In this document: positions 25,414 through 34,537 of the stretch, one piece after another
Layout: each line of letters opens with the position of its first letter
How positions within the stretch are numbered: position 1 is the stretch's first letter
NCBI GenBank assembly: GCA_913061435.1
Contig: CAJXUK010000021.1
Span: forward strand, 1-50,753
DNA length: 50,753 nucleotides
Origin: an uncultured Thalassolituus sp.
GTDB lineage: Bacteria > Pseudomonadota > Gammaproteobacteria > Pseudomonadales > Oceanobacteraceae
Direction: 5' to 3'
Made by a program: the position numbers and the translations under genes
The notes under the pieces: model-generated
The model's input: only the letters and a program-made list of their open reading frames with translations
What the model was told of the DNA's origin: nothing
The model's database searches: none

Positions 25414-25572
25414 TTATTCCGCAAAACGGCGTAAATACTTCCCTGTAGCCTTAGGTTCGGCATCCATGCCTCGCATATTTGCTACACAAACACCTAATAA
25501 TGAATCTAACGTCAACTTATGATTCTTAAATGTATTTAACTTCTCTAATAAATATAATATGACCAAACACAT
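25414..25572 (-). CDS. Possible small ORF between proA and nadD, doubtful
   Basis: A 52-codon minus-strand frame from an ATG at 25572 that fills most of the 190-base gap between proA and nadD. Its C-terminus (DSLLGVCVANMRGMDAEPKATGKYLRRFAE) has protein-like composition. It overlaps the start of nadD by 14 bases on the opposite strand and I see no clear ribosome binding site. It may be a real small gene, a remnant of one, or chance. Confidence 0.2.
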   Translation of the reverse strand: MCLVILYLLEKLNTFKNHKLTLDSLLGVCVANMRGMDAEPKATGKYLRRFAE

Positions 25573-26215
25573 TGCGATATTAGGCGGCACGTTTGACCCC
25601 ATTCACATCGGCCACTTGCGGATGGCGGTGGAGTTGCGCTTGGCGGGCTTTGATGAGGTGCGTTTAATACCCAACAACGTACCGCCTCATCGCGAACAAC
25701 CCAAAGCCAGCGCTCAGCATCGATTAACTATGGTGCAACTAGCCTGTAAAAATCTTGCCCAGCAAGGTATGAAGGGCATCATTGCCGATGAAATCGAACT
25801 TAAACGCGACCAGCCAAGCTATAGCGTAGCAACACTAGAGTTGTTGCAAGAGCAGCTGGGTAAAGAAACAAAATTAAGCTGGGTTATTGGTGACGATGCC
25901 TGGAAATCGATCGATCAATGGCACCGAATTGATGAGTTTTTAGCCTTGGCTAATTTAGTGATTATTAACCGAGGTCATGATAATCAGTTCCCAGATGACT
26001 CATTGCAGGGTCAGTGGCTGAAACAACACGCCACAGCACTGGATAATTTGTTAGAATGCTCCAACGGAAAACTAATTCGCCTAAACTGGCGTTTATTAGA
26101 CGTATCTGCAACTTACTTGCGTGAATTATTAACGCAGGGAAATGGAGCGCAACTTTTGACTCCAGATGTAGTCATTAACTACATCGCAGAAAACCAACTT
26201 TATAAACTTGACTGA
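25559..26215 (+). CDS. nadD: Nicotinate-nucleotide adenylyltransferase
   Basis: A 218-residue enzyme of NAD synthesis that transfers AMP from ATP to nicotinate mononucleotide. It shows GGTFDPIHIGHLRMA (the nucleotidyltransferase HxGH loop), PPHREQPKASAQHRLTM and the C-terminal VSATYLRELL, a variant of the ISSTxxR motif. The ATG at 25559 has only a weak binding site. Its stop lies just before rsfS, the usual neighbour. Confidence 0.95.
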   Translation: MTKHIAILGGTFDPIHIGHLRMAVELRLAGFDEVRLIPNNVPPHREQPKASAQHRLTMVQLACKNLAQQGMKGIIADEIELKRDQPSYSVATLELLQEQLGKETKLSWVIGDDAWKSIDQWHRIDEFLALANLVIINRGHDNQFPDDSLQGQWLKQHATALDNLLECSNGKLIRLNWRLLDVSATYLRELLTQGNGAQLLTPDVVINYIAENQLYKLD

Positions 26216-26234
26216 AAGCAATAGCGAAGACTCA

Positions 26235-26594
26235 ATGCAAACTGAAGAAATAAAACAATTAGTTATCAATGCCCTAGAAGACATGAAAGCTAAAGACATC
26301 ACCGTAATTGATGTACAAGGCCGCACCTCGGTAACTGATTACATGATCTTAGCGACCGGTACGTCTAAAAAACACGCCCAAGCCGTTTGTGATAACGCGT
26401 CTGCAGAAGCAAAAGCGAAAGGTCTAAAGCCTCTCGGTGCAGAAGGCCGCGACTCATCCGATTGGATGTTACTCGATTTAGGTGACGTTATTGTTCACGT
26501 GATGACAGAGCAAGCCCGTATTTTTTACGACCTAGAGCGTCTGTGGGGCGAACCCAGTGAAGAGCAAGCTAATGCTGCTCAAGATTCTGAATAG
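26235..26594 (+). CDS. rsfS: Ribosomal silencing factor RsfS
   Basis: A 119-residue protein that binds ribosomal protein uL14 and blocks subunit joining in starvation. The DUF143 fold is evident: ALEDMKAKDITVIDVQGRTSVTDYMILATGTSKKHAQAV and the conserved EGRDSSDWMLLDLGDVIVHVM. I use ATG 26235, which gives the usual N-terminus (MQTEEIKQLV); an upstream TTG would overlap nadD's stop. It lies between nadD and rlmH as in many gammaproteobacteria. Confidence 0.95.
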   Translation: MQTEEIKQLVINALEDMKAKDITVIDVQGRTSVTDYMILATGTSKKHAQAVCDNASAEAKAKGLKPLGAEGRDSSDWMLLDLGDVIVHVMTEQARIFYDLERLWGEPSEEQANAAQDSE

Positions 26595-26613
26595 TTTAGG
26601 TTCATAAAACACG

Positions 26614-27081
26614 ATGAAATTGCGTTTATTAGCGGTTGGCCAAAAAATGCCATCATGGGTAGAGCAAGGCTATAAAGAATATGCCAAACGCCTGCCAGCC
26701 GATTGCAGTCTAGAACTGGTAGAGCTTGCCAGTGGTCATCGCGGTAAAAGCACCTCTGTTGCTAAAGTAAAACAGCAAGAAGGTGACATGCTGTTAAAAG
26801 CCATCAAACCGCAAGAGTGGGTGGTCGCTTTAGACGTAAAAGGTAAGCCTTGGAGTACGGAGCAATTAAGTGAACAACTGGCCAGCTGGCGAATGGATGG
26901 CAAAGACATCTGTTTATTAATCGGTGGCCCCGATGGTATGAGCGATGAAGTAATGGCCCGCGCTAATCAGCGTTGGTCATTATCTAACTTAACTTTGCCG
27001 CACCCGCTGGTACGTATTGTCATGGCTGAGCAGGTTTACCGTGCTTGGACAATCCTACAAGGTCACCCCTATCATAAATAA
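26614..27081 (+). CDS. rlmH: 23S rRNA pseudouridine-1915 N3-methyltransferase
   Basis: A 155-residue SPOUT methyltransferase that methylates pseudouridine 1915 in helix 69 of 23S rRNA. The length equals the E. coli protein. It ends in the knot motifs [37 protein letters not shown] and QGHPYHK, which are diagnostic. It follows rsfS after 19 bases. Confidence 0.97.
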   Translation: MKLRLLAVGQKMPSWVEQGYKEYAKRLPADCSLELVELASGHRGKSTSVAKVKQQEGDMLLKAIKPQEWVVALDVKGKPWSTEQLSEQLASWRMDGKDICLLIGGPDGMSDEVMARANQRWSLSNLTLPHPLVRIVMAEQVYRAWTILQGHPYHK

Positions 27082-27138
27082 CCTTATGCTTTGCAACCCA
27101 AATAAAAATAACAGCAGCCGCTAAGCGAGAGTCAGTGA

Positions 27139-28977
27139 ATGTTAGGGAATTCGTTTAGAGATAAAAAGGCAGAGCAACGACTGTTTCGCAGTCGAGCCAT
27201 CTTCATGACGATCTTTGTATTTGTATTACTGTCTGTTTTGGGCGCGCGTATTGCTTTTTTGCAAATTGTGGAGCATCAAAAATATCAAGACTTATCTGAG
27301 AATAACCGCATTCAACTTAGGCCCATTGCACCGAACAGAGGCTTAATTTTTGATCGTAATGGCATCTTGCTTGCCGAAAACATTCCAAGTCATAGCTTAA
27401 CACTAGTAAAAGAACGCGTTAAAGATGTAAACGCCAGCCTCGATTATTTAAAAACCCTGATTGATATTAGCGAACGCGATGAAGAACAATTCCGCAAGCG
27501 CCTTAAATACCGTCGTCGTCCCTTTGAGCCAGTTGTGGTTAAGCACCAACTGGAAGAATCTGAAATTGCTAAGATTATGGTTAATCGTTACTACCTTCCC
27601 GGCATCGATGTCGAAGCAAGGTTGATTCGACATTATCCAGAAGGTGAGTCAGCGGTTCATGCTTTGGGTTATGTTGGCCGTATTAACGAGAGAGAAGTGC
27701 AGCGGCTGGATAAAAAACAATACAGCGCAACGAAGCACATTGGCAAGCTGGGCATTGAGCGCCGCTATGAAGATGAATTGCACGGACAAGTAGGCTATCA
27801 AAAAGTAGAAACTAACGTGCGCGGTAGAATTTTACGAGTAATTGAACAGCAAGATCCGATTCCGGGTAAAAATATTGTATTGCACCTTGACCAGCGTCTG
27901 CAGCGAGCATCAGCCAAAGCTATGGGAGACTTTCGTGGTGCTGTGGTTGCCATCGATGTCGCCAGTGGCGGTATTCTAGCGCAATACAGCAATCCCAGTT
28001 ATGACCCTAATTCCTTTGTTACCGGCATTTCTCATACTGAATACGCGGGTTTGCGCAAAGATCTAGATTTACCGTTATTTAACCGTGCAATTCGCGGCCA
28101 ATATGCCCCGGCCTCTACTTTGAAACCTTTTTTAGGGTTAGCTTTTTTAGATGCTGGTGTGGTGACTTGGCAGCAGAAAATTGATGATAAAGGATGGTAT
28201 AAACTAGAAAACGACGATCGCCTGTATCGTGATTGGAAGCGCACTGGCCATGGCTTTGTTGATTTGCATGATGCCATGGTCGAATCTTGTGACACCTATT
28301 TCTATGAAGCTGCTTTTCATGCCAGTATCGATCGCATTGCCCCATTTTTGGCTCAGTTTGGTTTTGGCCGTAATATGTCCTACGATGTCCCTAATGCCCT
28401 GCCAGGATTATTGCCTGATCGACAATGGAAACGAGCTCATCGAGGTCGTTCTTGGTACGCGGGTGATACGGTTAATTTAGGTATTGGCCAAGGTTTTATG
28501 TTAACCACACCGCTACAATTAGCTACTGCCACCGCCATGTTAGCAGCTAAAGGCAAATGGAAAACCCCGCGTTTAATGCAAAGCGTAGGCAGTGAAACTA
28601 AGATTGATACCGATAAAGTCTTGGCAAACATTGTTTTAAAAGACCCTAAAGACTGGGATAAGATGTTTAAGGCCATGGAGGACGTAATTATAGGTACAAA
28701 AGGGACCGCCCGCTCATTGCGCCATAACCTTGAATTTAGCATCGCTGGTAAAACCGGTACCTCGCAAGTAGTAAGTATTGCTCAAAATGAAGAGTATGAT
28801 TCCGAGATGTTAGCCGAACGTAACAGAGACCATGCTTTATTTGTCGCTTTTGCACCGATTAAAAATCCTTCTATTGCTATAGCGGTCATTGTAGAAAATG
28901 GTGAGTCCGCAGGCCGCACAGCAGGGCCAATCGCCAAAGCGGTTATGGAAGAATACCTGTTAGGAGCACAAGGCTAA
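27139..28977 (+). CDS. mrdA: Penicillin-binding protein 2 (elongation transpeptidase)
   Basis: A 612-residue inner-membrane transpeptidase of the Rod complex for cell-wall elongation. One membrane helix (about 19-43) is followed by the PBP dimerisation domain (PIAPNRGLIFDRNGILLAENI) and the transpeptidase domain. The active-site SxxK is STLK near residue 325, the second motif is SCD in ESCDTYFYEAA, and KTGTS lies near residue 538. The stop overlaps the rodA start by one base (TAATG), so PBP2 and RodA are translationally coupled. Confidence 0.97.
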   Translation: MLGNSFRDKKAEQRLFRSRAIFMTIFVFVLLSVLGARIAFLQIVEHQKYQDLSENNRIQLRPIAPNRGLIFDRNGILLAENIPSHSLTLVKERVKDVNASLDYLKTLIDISERDEEQFRKRLKYRRRPFEPVVVKHQLEESEIAKIMVNRYYLPGIDVEARLIRHYPEGESAVHALGYVGRINEREVQRLDKKQYSATKHIGKLGIERRYEDELHGQVGYQKVETNVRGRILRVIEQQDPIPGKNIVLHLDQRLQRASAKAMGDFRGAVVAIDVASGGILAQYSNPSYDPNSFVTGISHTEYAGLRKDLDLPLFNRAIRGQYAPASTLKPFLGLAFLDAGVVTWQQKIDDKGWYKLENDDRLYRDWKRTGHGFVDLHDAMVESCDTYFYEAAFHASIDRIAPFLAQFGFGRNMSYDVPNALPGLLPDRQWKRAHRGRSWYAGDTVNLGIGQGFMLTTPLQLATATAMLAAKGKWKTPRLMQSVGSETKIDTDKVLANIVLKDPKDWDKMFKAMEDVIIGTKGTARSLRHNLEFSIAGKTGTSQVVSIAQNEEYDSEMLAERNRDHALFVAFAPIKNPSIAIAVIVENGESAGRTAGPIAKAVMEEYLLGAQG

Positions 28978-30125
28978 TGGCGAGTGTTGATTTTAGCCAC
29001 CAAATGAATCGAGATGTTAATGAAGATGGCTTTCAGCGCAGTAAAGCGCTATTTGCCCGTATTCATATCGATCTTATGTTACTGCTATTGTTATTACTGT
29101 TGTGCGGCAGTGGTTTACTCATCTTATACAGCGCCAGTGGTCAAGATTGGTCAATGGTGCAAAAGCAAGGCGTGCATTACTTAATTGGTTTCTCTGCACT
29201 GCTGGTGGCAGCACAAATTCCTCCTCGGGTTTATCAAGCGCTGGCACCTTGGGCTTATGCTGCTGGAGTATTGGCCCTTATTGGCGTGCTGGTACTGGGT
29301 GTATCGGGAAAAGGCGCTCAGCGTTGGTTAGCTATTCCTGGATTGCCTAGGTTCCAACCTTCCGAATTAATGAAACTGGCGTTACCGCTATTAATTGCCT
29401 GGTATATGGCATCACACTCAACTCCGCCTAAGTTAAGCACTTTGGCCAAGGCCATGGTGTTAATCGCTATTCCTTTAGTATTAATTCTAAAACAACCAGA
29501 TTTAGGTACCTCTATATTGATAGGCACTTCAGGAATTTTGGTATTGTTTTTTTCTGGCATGCCTTGGTGGTTAATTTTCTCAATGATCAGTATCGTTGCT
29601 GCAACGGCCCCTTTGATGTGGTTTTTTGTGATGCACAGCTATCAAAAGCAAAGAGTGCTGACATTTTTAAATCCCGAAAGTGATCCGTTAGGTTCGGGGT
29701 GGAATATAATTCAATCAAAAACGGCCATTGGTTCTGGTGGAATTGAAGGCAAAGGCTGGTTGCAGGGAACTCAGTCGCAATTAGAGTTTCTACCAGAGAG
29801 TCATACCGATTTTATTATTGCGGTACTGGCAGAAGAACTGGGCTTAATTGGTGTGGTTTGTTTACTGATTCTCTATTTTTTAATTGTAATACGCGGGCTT
29901 TATATAGCGTCGGTGTGTAAATCTTTATTTGGGCGACTGTTATCGGGCAGCTTAATTGTTACTTTCTTCATTTATATCTTCGTCAATATTGGCATGGTAA
30001 GTGGTTTGCTACCCGTTGTAGGCGTACCTTTGCCTTTGGTGAGTTGGGGTGGAACATCGGTGGTGAGTTTATTAGCCGGGTTTGGTGTAATGATGTCTAT
30101 GCATACCCATAAGCATAAGTCTTAA
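28977..30125 (+). CDS. mrdB: RodA, SEDS peptidoglycan glycosyltransferase
   Basis: A 382-residue polytopic inner-membrane protein (about ten helices) that polymerises lipid II with PBP2. SEDS signatures include GAQRWLAIPGLPRFQPSELMKLA, KQPDLGTSILIGTSGI, LPESHTDFIIAVLAEELGLIG and the closing VPLPLVSWGGTSVVSLL. The first 30 residues form a cytoplasmic tail longer than in E. coli RodA. It is coupled to mrdA. Confidence 0.96.
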   Translation: MASVDFSHQMNRDVNEDGFQRSKALFARIHIDLMLLLLLLLLCGSGLLILYSASGQDWSMVQKQGVHYLIGFSALLVAAQIPPRVYQALAPWAYAAGVLALIGVLVLGVSGKGAQRWLAIPGLPRFQPSELMKLALPLLIAWYMASHSTPPKLSTLAKAMVLIAIPLVLILKQPDLGTSILIGTSGILVLFFSGMPWWLIFSMISIVAATAPLMWFFVMHSYQKQRVLTFLNPESDPLGSGWNIIQSKTAIGSGGIEGKGWLQGTQSQLEFLPESHTDFIIAVLAEELGLIGVVCLLILYFLIVIRGLYIASVCKSLFGRLLSGSLIVTFFIYIFVNIGMVSGLLPVVGVPLPLVSWGGTSVVSLLAGFGVMMSMHTHKHKS

Positions 30126-30215
30126 AATGAAAAGAAGGGTAAAACGCAACGAAAGTTCCTCGTTAAGCAAGACGATTCGGTATATCTTTGTATAAGAAGG
30201 CAACCATACTATTTT

Positions 30216-30236
30216 AGGCGTTTAAGCCTGTTTTTT
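30216..30236 (+). terminator. Weak terminator-like hairpin after rodA
   Basis: AGGC-GTTTAA-GCCT followed by G and six T. The stem is only four base pairs, so termination would be partial at best. Confidence 0.3.
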
Positions 30237-30290
30237 AGTAATGCTAAACGTGATTTAGAGAACATTGTGACAATATTTAGGGATAAACAA

Positions 30291-31295
30291 GTGATTAATT
30301 TTTTTAGTAAAACAGCCGCACAAAAAACAAAAAAAAGTGGCCTAGCCATACTGATAGCAAGTTGTTCTCTTATGGCAAGTTACAACGTTAATGCAAGTTA
30401 CGCAGAGCACCCTCGTTTTGACGAGTTCGCAAGCGAATTAGAAGCTGAGCACGGTATTAAGCCGGCACAAACAAAAGCTTGGTTAGAGCAATCTGAGCGA
30501 ATGGAATCAGTGTTGGAAGCGATTTCGCGCCCAGCAGAAAAAAGACTGACTTGGGCTGATTACCGTAAAATTTTCTTAACAGAAAAACGCATTGAGCAAG
30601 GTAAGCAATTTCTTAAAGATAATGCTGAGTTATTAGCAAAAGCCGAACAAGAATTTGGTGTACCAAAAGAAATAATTACCTCAATTATTGGTGTCGAAAC
30701 TTACTATGGGCAGCGCCAAGGCAGTTATCGAGTCCTAGATTCTTTATCAACGCTGGCTTTCGACTATCCAAAACGCTCGCTGTTTTGGCGTGAACTGAAA
30801 GAGTTCTTTGTCATGAGCCAAGAACAATCGGTCGATCCAGGAACAGTGAAAGGTTCTTATGCGGGCGCGATGGGCTATGGCCAGTTTATACCGAGCAGCT
30901 ATCGTTATTACGCCATTGACTATGATGGTGACGGCAAAAAAGACCTGTGGACGAATAAAGCTGACGCAATTGGAAGCGTCGCTAATTATTTTAAACGTCA
31001 TGGCTGGAAAAACGGTGAACCTGTTACTCAACGCGTGCGTGTGAGTGGTGATAAATATCAAGAAGCTGTGAATGACCGTTTAAAACCTAAATGGAATGCC
31101 GGTGAGCTAAAGGCTTTAGGTGTTGCTCCTACTCAAGAGATTGCTGACGACGCCAGTGCCACCTTGGTTAAGTTAATGGGTGAAAAGGGTGCAGAGTTTT
31201 GGCTAGGAAATCATAACTTTTACGTGATCACCCGCTATAATCACAGTCGCATGTATGCGATGGCTGTTTATCAATTAAGCCAAGAATTTAAATAG
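30291..31295 (+). CDS. mltB: Lytic murein transglycosylase B
   Basis: A 334-residue periplasmic enzyme that cleaves peptidoglycan glycan strands with formation of 1,6-anhydro ends. The SltB1/MltB family motif IGVETYYGQRQGSYRVLDSL (catalytic Glu) is present, followed by GAMGYGQFIPSSYRYYAIDYDGDGKKDLW and the C-terminal NFYVITRYNHSRMYAMAVYQL. A signal peptide (ending VNASYA) is visible, without a lipobox. I prefer the GTG at 30291 because AGGGA precedes it at good spacing; a GTG at 30267 is possible. It lies in the wall-synthesis cluster ahead of rlpA. Confidence 0.93.
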   Translation: MINFFSKTAAQKTKKSGLAILIASCSLMASYNVNASYAEHPRFDEFASELEAEHGIKPAQTKAWLEQSERMESVLEAISRPAEKRLTWADYRKIFLTEKRIEQGKQFLKDNAELLAKAEQEFGVPKEIITSIIGVETYYGQRQGSYRVLDSLSTLAFDYPKRSLFWRELKEFFVMSQEQSVDPGTVKGSYAGAMGYGQFIPSSYRYYAIDYDGDGKKDLWTNKADAIGSVANYFKRHGWKNGEPVTQRVRVSGDKYQEAVNDRLKPKWNAGELKALGVAPTQEIADDASATLVKLMGEKGAEFWLGNHNFYVITRYNHSRMYAMAVYQLSQEFK

Positions 31296-31302
31296 CGGTA
31301 TC

Positions 31303-32121
31303 ATGCAAACACATACCCAAGATAATGCTGTTGAAGCATCCACGCTTGTGACTAAAAGGTTGATTTTAATGATCAGCCTTTTAGTTTGTTTCTCTACCTT
31401 AGTAACCGGCTGCACTTCTAGTCGTTATAAGCACGCTCAAGATTTTGTTCCCAACCCCATTCTCGATCCGTCGGTGTTAGTCGATGCCAAGATCAAACCA
31501 GAGCCTTTAAGCGCAATGGGTAATCCCAAACGTTATACCGTATGGGGTAAAGAGTACACAGTGCAGCATCGCCCAGTGGGCGCTTTGCAAGAAGGCTTGG
31601 CTTCTTGGTATGGCATGAAGTTTCATGGTCATGCGACCTCTAATGGCGAAATTTACGATGTTTACCAAATGACAGCTGCGCATAAAACCTTGCCATTACC
31701 CAGTTATGTAAAAGTCACCCGTAAAGATAATAATGAATCAGTGGTTGTGCGAGTGAATGACCGTGGTCCGTTTCACCAAGGGCGCATTATCGACCTTTCT
31801 TACGCCGCAGCGGTAAAGCTAGGCATTAATAAAATGGGAACAGCCGAAGTCTTAATGGAGGTTCTGTCTACACCTCACACAGGTCCTCAAAAATGGTTGC
31901 AAGTATCTGCGTTGAGCAATCCAGATGCGGCTGAAACATTAAAGAATAAATTACAAAGCATACAGACATGGCCGGTTAAGGTTGTTCATGATTCGCTTAA
32001 AAAATTATACCGAGTCAGGATTGGCCCTGTGCCAGATGGTCTAGAAACAGAAAAAGTGAACCAGACTTTAGTCGAACAACATTTGCCAGTACCGCTTAAA
32101 TTAGCCGAACACCAGCTCTAA
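31303..32121 (+). CDS. rlpA: RlpA septal-ring lytic transglycosylase lipoprotein
   Basis: A 272-residue outer-membrane lipoprotein: a membrane-spanning signal with lipobox VTGC (Cys37, after an unusually long 19-residue N-region), then a double-psi beta-barrel domain (about 105-195, GLASWYGMKFHGHATSNGE, NDRGPFHQGRIIDLSYAAA) and a C-terminal SPOR domain (about 200-265, WLQVSALSNPDAAETLKNKL) that binds denuded glycans at the septum. RlpA cleaves such glycans in Pseudomonas. It starts seven bases after mltB. Confidence 0.94.
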   Translation: MQTHTQDNAVEASTLVTKRLILMISLLVCFSTLVTGCTSSRYKHAQDFVPNPILDPSVLVDAKIKPEPLSAMGNPKRYTVWGKEYTVQHRPVGALQEGLASWYGMKFHGHATSNGEIYDVYQMTAAHKTLPLPSYVKVTRKDNNESVVVRVNDRGPFHQGRIIDLSYAAAVKLGINKMGTAEVLMEVLSTPHTGPQKWLQVSALSNPDAAETLKNKLQSIQTWPVKVVHDSLKKLYRVRIGPVPDGLETEKVNQTLVEQHLPVPLKLAEHQL

Positions 32122-32130
32122 AAAGCCAGT

Positions 32131-32168
32131 GATCATTTGCTCTTAGAACCTTCGGCTCAGAGCTGATC
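32131..32168. terminator. Hairpin between rlpA and dacA
   Basis: GATCA (32131-32135) and GCTCT (32139-32143) pair with AGAGC (32159-32163) and TGATC (32164-32168), leaving a three-base bulge and a 15-base loop. No T-run follows. It could attenuate transcription into dacA or be chance. Confidence 0.3.
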
Positions 32169-32253
32169 AGATTTAGCACAATGATGTTTGAACTGTTACA
32201 ATGCGCTAATAATTAACACTAAATTCACCGATACATAATTAAGTTATACCCTT

Positions 32254-33444
32254 ATGAGCCTACGTCAGATTATAAAGAACCGAATTACTACCGTTTTTAG
32301 CGCTACTGTTATTTTATCTAGTGTATTTTTTACCAGTGCACAAGCTGAATCAGTGATCATTCCTAAGCCTCCAGTATTAAACGCAACGGCTTATGTATTA
32401 ATGGATGCAGCAAGTGGTGAGATATTAGTTGAAAAAAATGCCAACAAAAGATTACCGCCGGCCAGCATGACCAAGATGATGACCAGCTACCTAGCAACCC
32501 ATGAATTAGCTTTGGGAAATCTAGGTGAGCAAGACCCTGTGCCTGTTAGTATTAAAGCGTGGAAGATGGGCGGTTCTAAAATGTTTATTCGCGAAGGCCG
32601 CGATGTGCCGTTTATCGACTTAATTAAGGGTATTATTATTCAGTCGGGTAACGACGCCAGTGTTGCGGTTGCTGAATATGTGGCAGGTTCAGAAGATGCG
32701 TTTGTCGATTTAATGAACCGTCATGCACAAAGAATGGGGATGGAGAATACGCAGTTCAAAAATTCAACTGGATGGCCAGCAGAAGGACATTACTCCAGTT
32801 CGATGGATATGGCTTTGCTAGCGCAAGCGATTATTAATGAGCACCCAGAGTACTATGGTTTGTATAAAGAAAAGTACTTTGAGTTTAATAAAATCCGCCA
32901 ACCTAATCGTAATAAATTATTATGGCGTGACCCTAGTGTTGATGGTTTAAAAACAGGCCACACTGAAGAAGCAGGCTTTTGTTTAACGGCATCGGCAATC
33001 CGAGACGATATGCGCTTAATTGCCGTCGTCATGGGCACCAATAGCGAAAATGCCCGTGCAACCGAAACTCAAAAATTACTGACTTATGGCTTCCGTTATT
33101 ATGAAACGCATCGTTTGTATCAGGCCGGTGCGAGTATTAAAACACTGCCAGTATGGTATGGCGAACAAACTGAGTTTGACGTTGGTGTTGAAGAAGACAT
33201 GTTCATTACCATTGCTCGTGGTTCAAAAGAGCAACTAGAAGTGGAAACGCTAACGAATGAATATATCGAAGCACCTCTGCAAACAAGTGACGGTTTAGGT
33301 ACATTAACAGTGCGCTTAAATGGTGAAACTTTAGCTGAACGTCAGCTTGTGGCCCTAACCGATGTTGAAGAAGCCAGCTTCTTCAGTCGCTTATGGGATG
33401 GTATTAAATTATTCTTTATTAAACTCATTGGTGGCGAAGGCTAG
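32254..33444 (+). CDS. dacA: D-alanyl-D-alanine carboxypeptidase (PBP5/6 type)
   Basis: A 396-residue periplasmic enzyme that trims the terminal D-Ala of wall pentapeptides. Signal peptide about 1-31. The three serine-transferase motifs are Ser71-x-x-Lys74 (SMTK), Ser131-Gly-Asn133 and Lys233-Thr-Gly235. A beta-rich PBP5 C-terminal domain and an amphipathic anchor helix (FFSRLWDGIKLFFIKLI) follow. It begins its own unit about 130 bases after rlpA and leads into ybeD after 12 bases. Confidence 0.96.
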   Translation: MSLRQIIKNRITTVFSATVILSSVFFTSAQAESVIIPKPPVLNATAYVLMDAASGEILVEKNANKRLPPASMTKMMTSYLATHELALGNLGEQDPVPVSIKAWKMGGSKMFIREGRDVPFIDLIKGIIIQSGNDASVAVAEYVAGSEDAFVDLMNRHAQRMGMENTQFKNSTGWPAEGHYSSSMDMALLAQAIINEHPEYYGLYKEKYFEFNKIRQPNRNKLLWRDPSVDGLKTGHTEEAGFCLTASAIRDDMRLIAVVMGTNSENARATETQKLLTYGFRYYETHRLYQAGASIKTLPVWYGEQTEFDVGVEEDMFITIARGSKEQLEVETLTNEYIEAPLQTSDGLGTLTVRLNGETLAERQLVALTDVEEASFFSRLWDGIKLFFIKLIGGEG

Positions 33445-33456
33445 AGCTAGGAAGCA

Positions 33457-33771
33457 ATGATGAAAATACCAACTAAAAGTACCCTGCCTAAGGGTACTAA
33501 AGTAAATAAAGAAGCCCCTAAAATTGAGTTTCCTTGTGCTAATTACCCGATTAAAGTGGTTGGTAAATGCATAGCCGGTTATGACGCTATTGTGATCGAG
33601 GTGTTGCGTCGTTACGACCCAAATTTAGATGTAAACAAAGTACATGCTAAAGATAGTGCTAAAGGATCGTTTCGCTCCGTAACCTTGTACATAACGGCAA
33701 CAGGAAAAGATCAGTTAGAAAAACTTCATCAAGAATTAACAGCGCTTGATTGCGTAAAAATGGTTATGTGA
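33457..33771 (+). CDS. ybeD: YbeD/DUF493 family protein
   Basis: A 104-residue cytoplasmic protein of the YbeD (DUF493) family, which has an ACT-like ferredoxin fold; its function is unknown. The typical elements are [42 protein letters not shown] and the closing DCVKMVM. It lies between dacA and lipB as in E. coli. TAGGAAG precedes paired ATG codons (33457 and 33460), so either may be used. The stop overlaps the lipB start (TGATG). Confidence 0.93.
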   Translation: MMKIPTKSTLPKGTKVNKEAPKIEFPCANYPIKVVGKCIAGYDAIVIEVLRRYDPNLDVNKVHAKDSAKGSFRSVTLYITATGKDQLEKLHQELTALDCVKMVM

Positions 33772-34490
33772 TGACTTGCTCAACGCTGATTGTACGCAAT
33801 TTTATCGGTGAAAATAGCACAGACACTCTGCTTAATTACTCGCAAACCCACGAGAAAATGCTTGAGTTCACACTAAATAGAAGTGAACACAGTCAAGATG
33901 AGATTTGGTTATTGCAGCACCCCAGAGTATTTACTCAAGGTCAGGCAGGAAAGGCCGAACATGTTTTGTTTGCGGGAGATATCCCAGTTATACAAAGTGA
34001 TCGCGGTGGCCAAGTCACTTATCATGGCCCAGGCCAGCTGGTGGTGTACTTAATGATCGACATCAAGCGTAAAGAATGGGGCCCGAGGCAGTTAGTAAGT
34101 GCCATTGAAGATGCGATTGTTGCCGCTTTAGGTGACTTTGGTATTACCAGCTCTCCTAAAAAAGACGCTCCCGGCGTTTATGTTCGCCAAGCGGTCGGCG
34201 ATGCCAAAATTGCTTCATTGGGTTTACGTATTAAGCAAGGCCGATCTTTTCACGGTTTAGCACTTAATATCGATATGGATATGGAGCCTTTTCAGCGTAT
34301 TAACCCTTGTGGTTATGCCGGCATGGCAATGACTCAGGTAAAAACTGAACTACTACCCAATCAACAGTGTACATTGCAGACACAAAAGACACTTTTTGAA
34401 AACGTAAGCACACAGTTAAAACACCACTTAATAAAATGCTTGCACTATACTAATGCGATTGAAATGAACGAAATCGACCCTGCTAATTAA
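33771..34490 (+). CDS. lipB: Octanoyltransferase LipB
   Basis: A 239-residue cytoplasmic enzyme that moves octanoyl from acyl carrier protein to lipoyl domains, the first step of lipoate synthesis. It has [18 protein letters not shown], the catalytic Lys segment [11 protein letters not shown] and the catalytic Cys in [13 protein letters not shown] place the start at ATG 33771, overlapping the ybeD stop by one base, rather than at a TTG within ybeD. It feeds lipA. Confidence 0.95.
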   Translation: MTCSTLIVRNFIGENSTDTLLNYSQTHEKMLEFTLNRSEHSQDEIWLLQHPRVFTQGQAGKAEHVLFAGDIPVIQSDRGGQVTYHGPGQLVVYLMIDIKRKEWGPRQLVSAIEDAIVAALGDFGITSSPKKDAPGVYVRQAVGDAKIASLGLRIKQGRSFHGLALNIDMDMEPFQRINPCGYAGMAMTQVKTELLPNQQCTLQTQKTLFENVSTQLKHHLIKCLHYTNAIEMNEIDPAN

Positions 34491-34537
34491 ATCGTTCACT
34501 CAAAAGCCACCAGACCCACTATTTGTATTAGGTGTTT

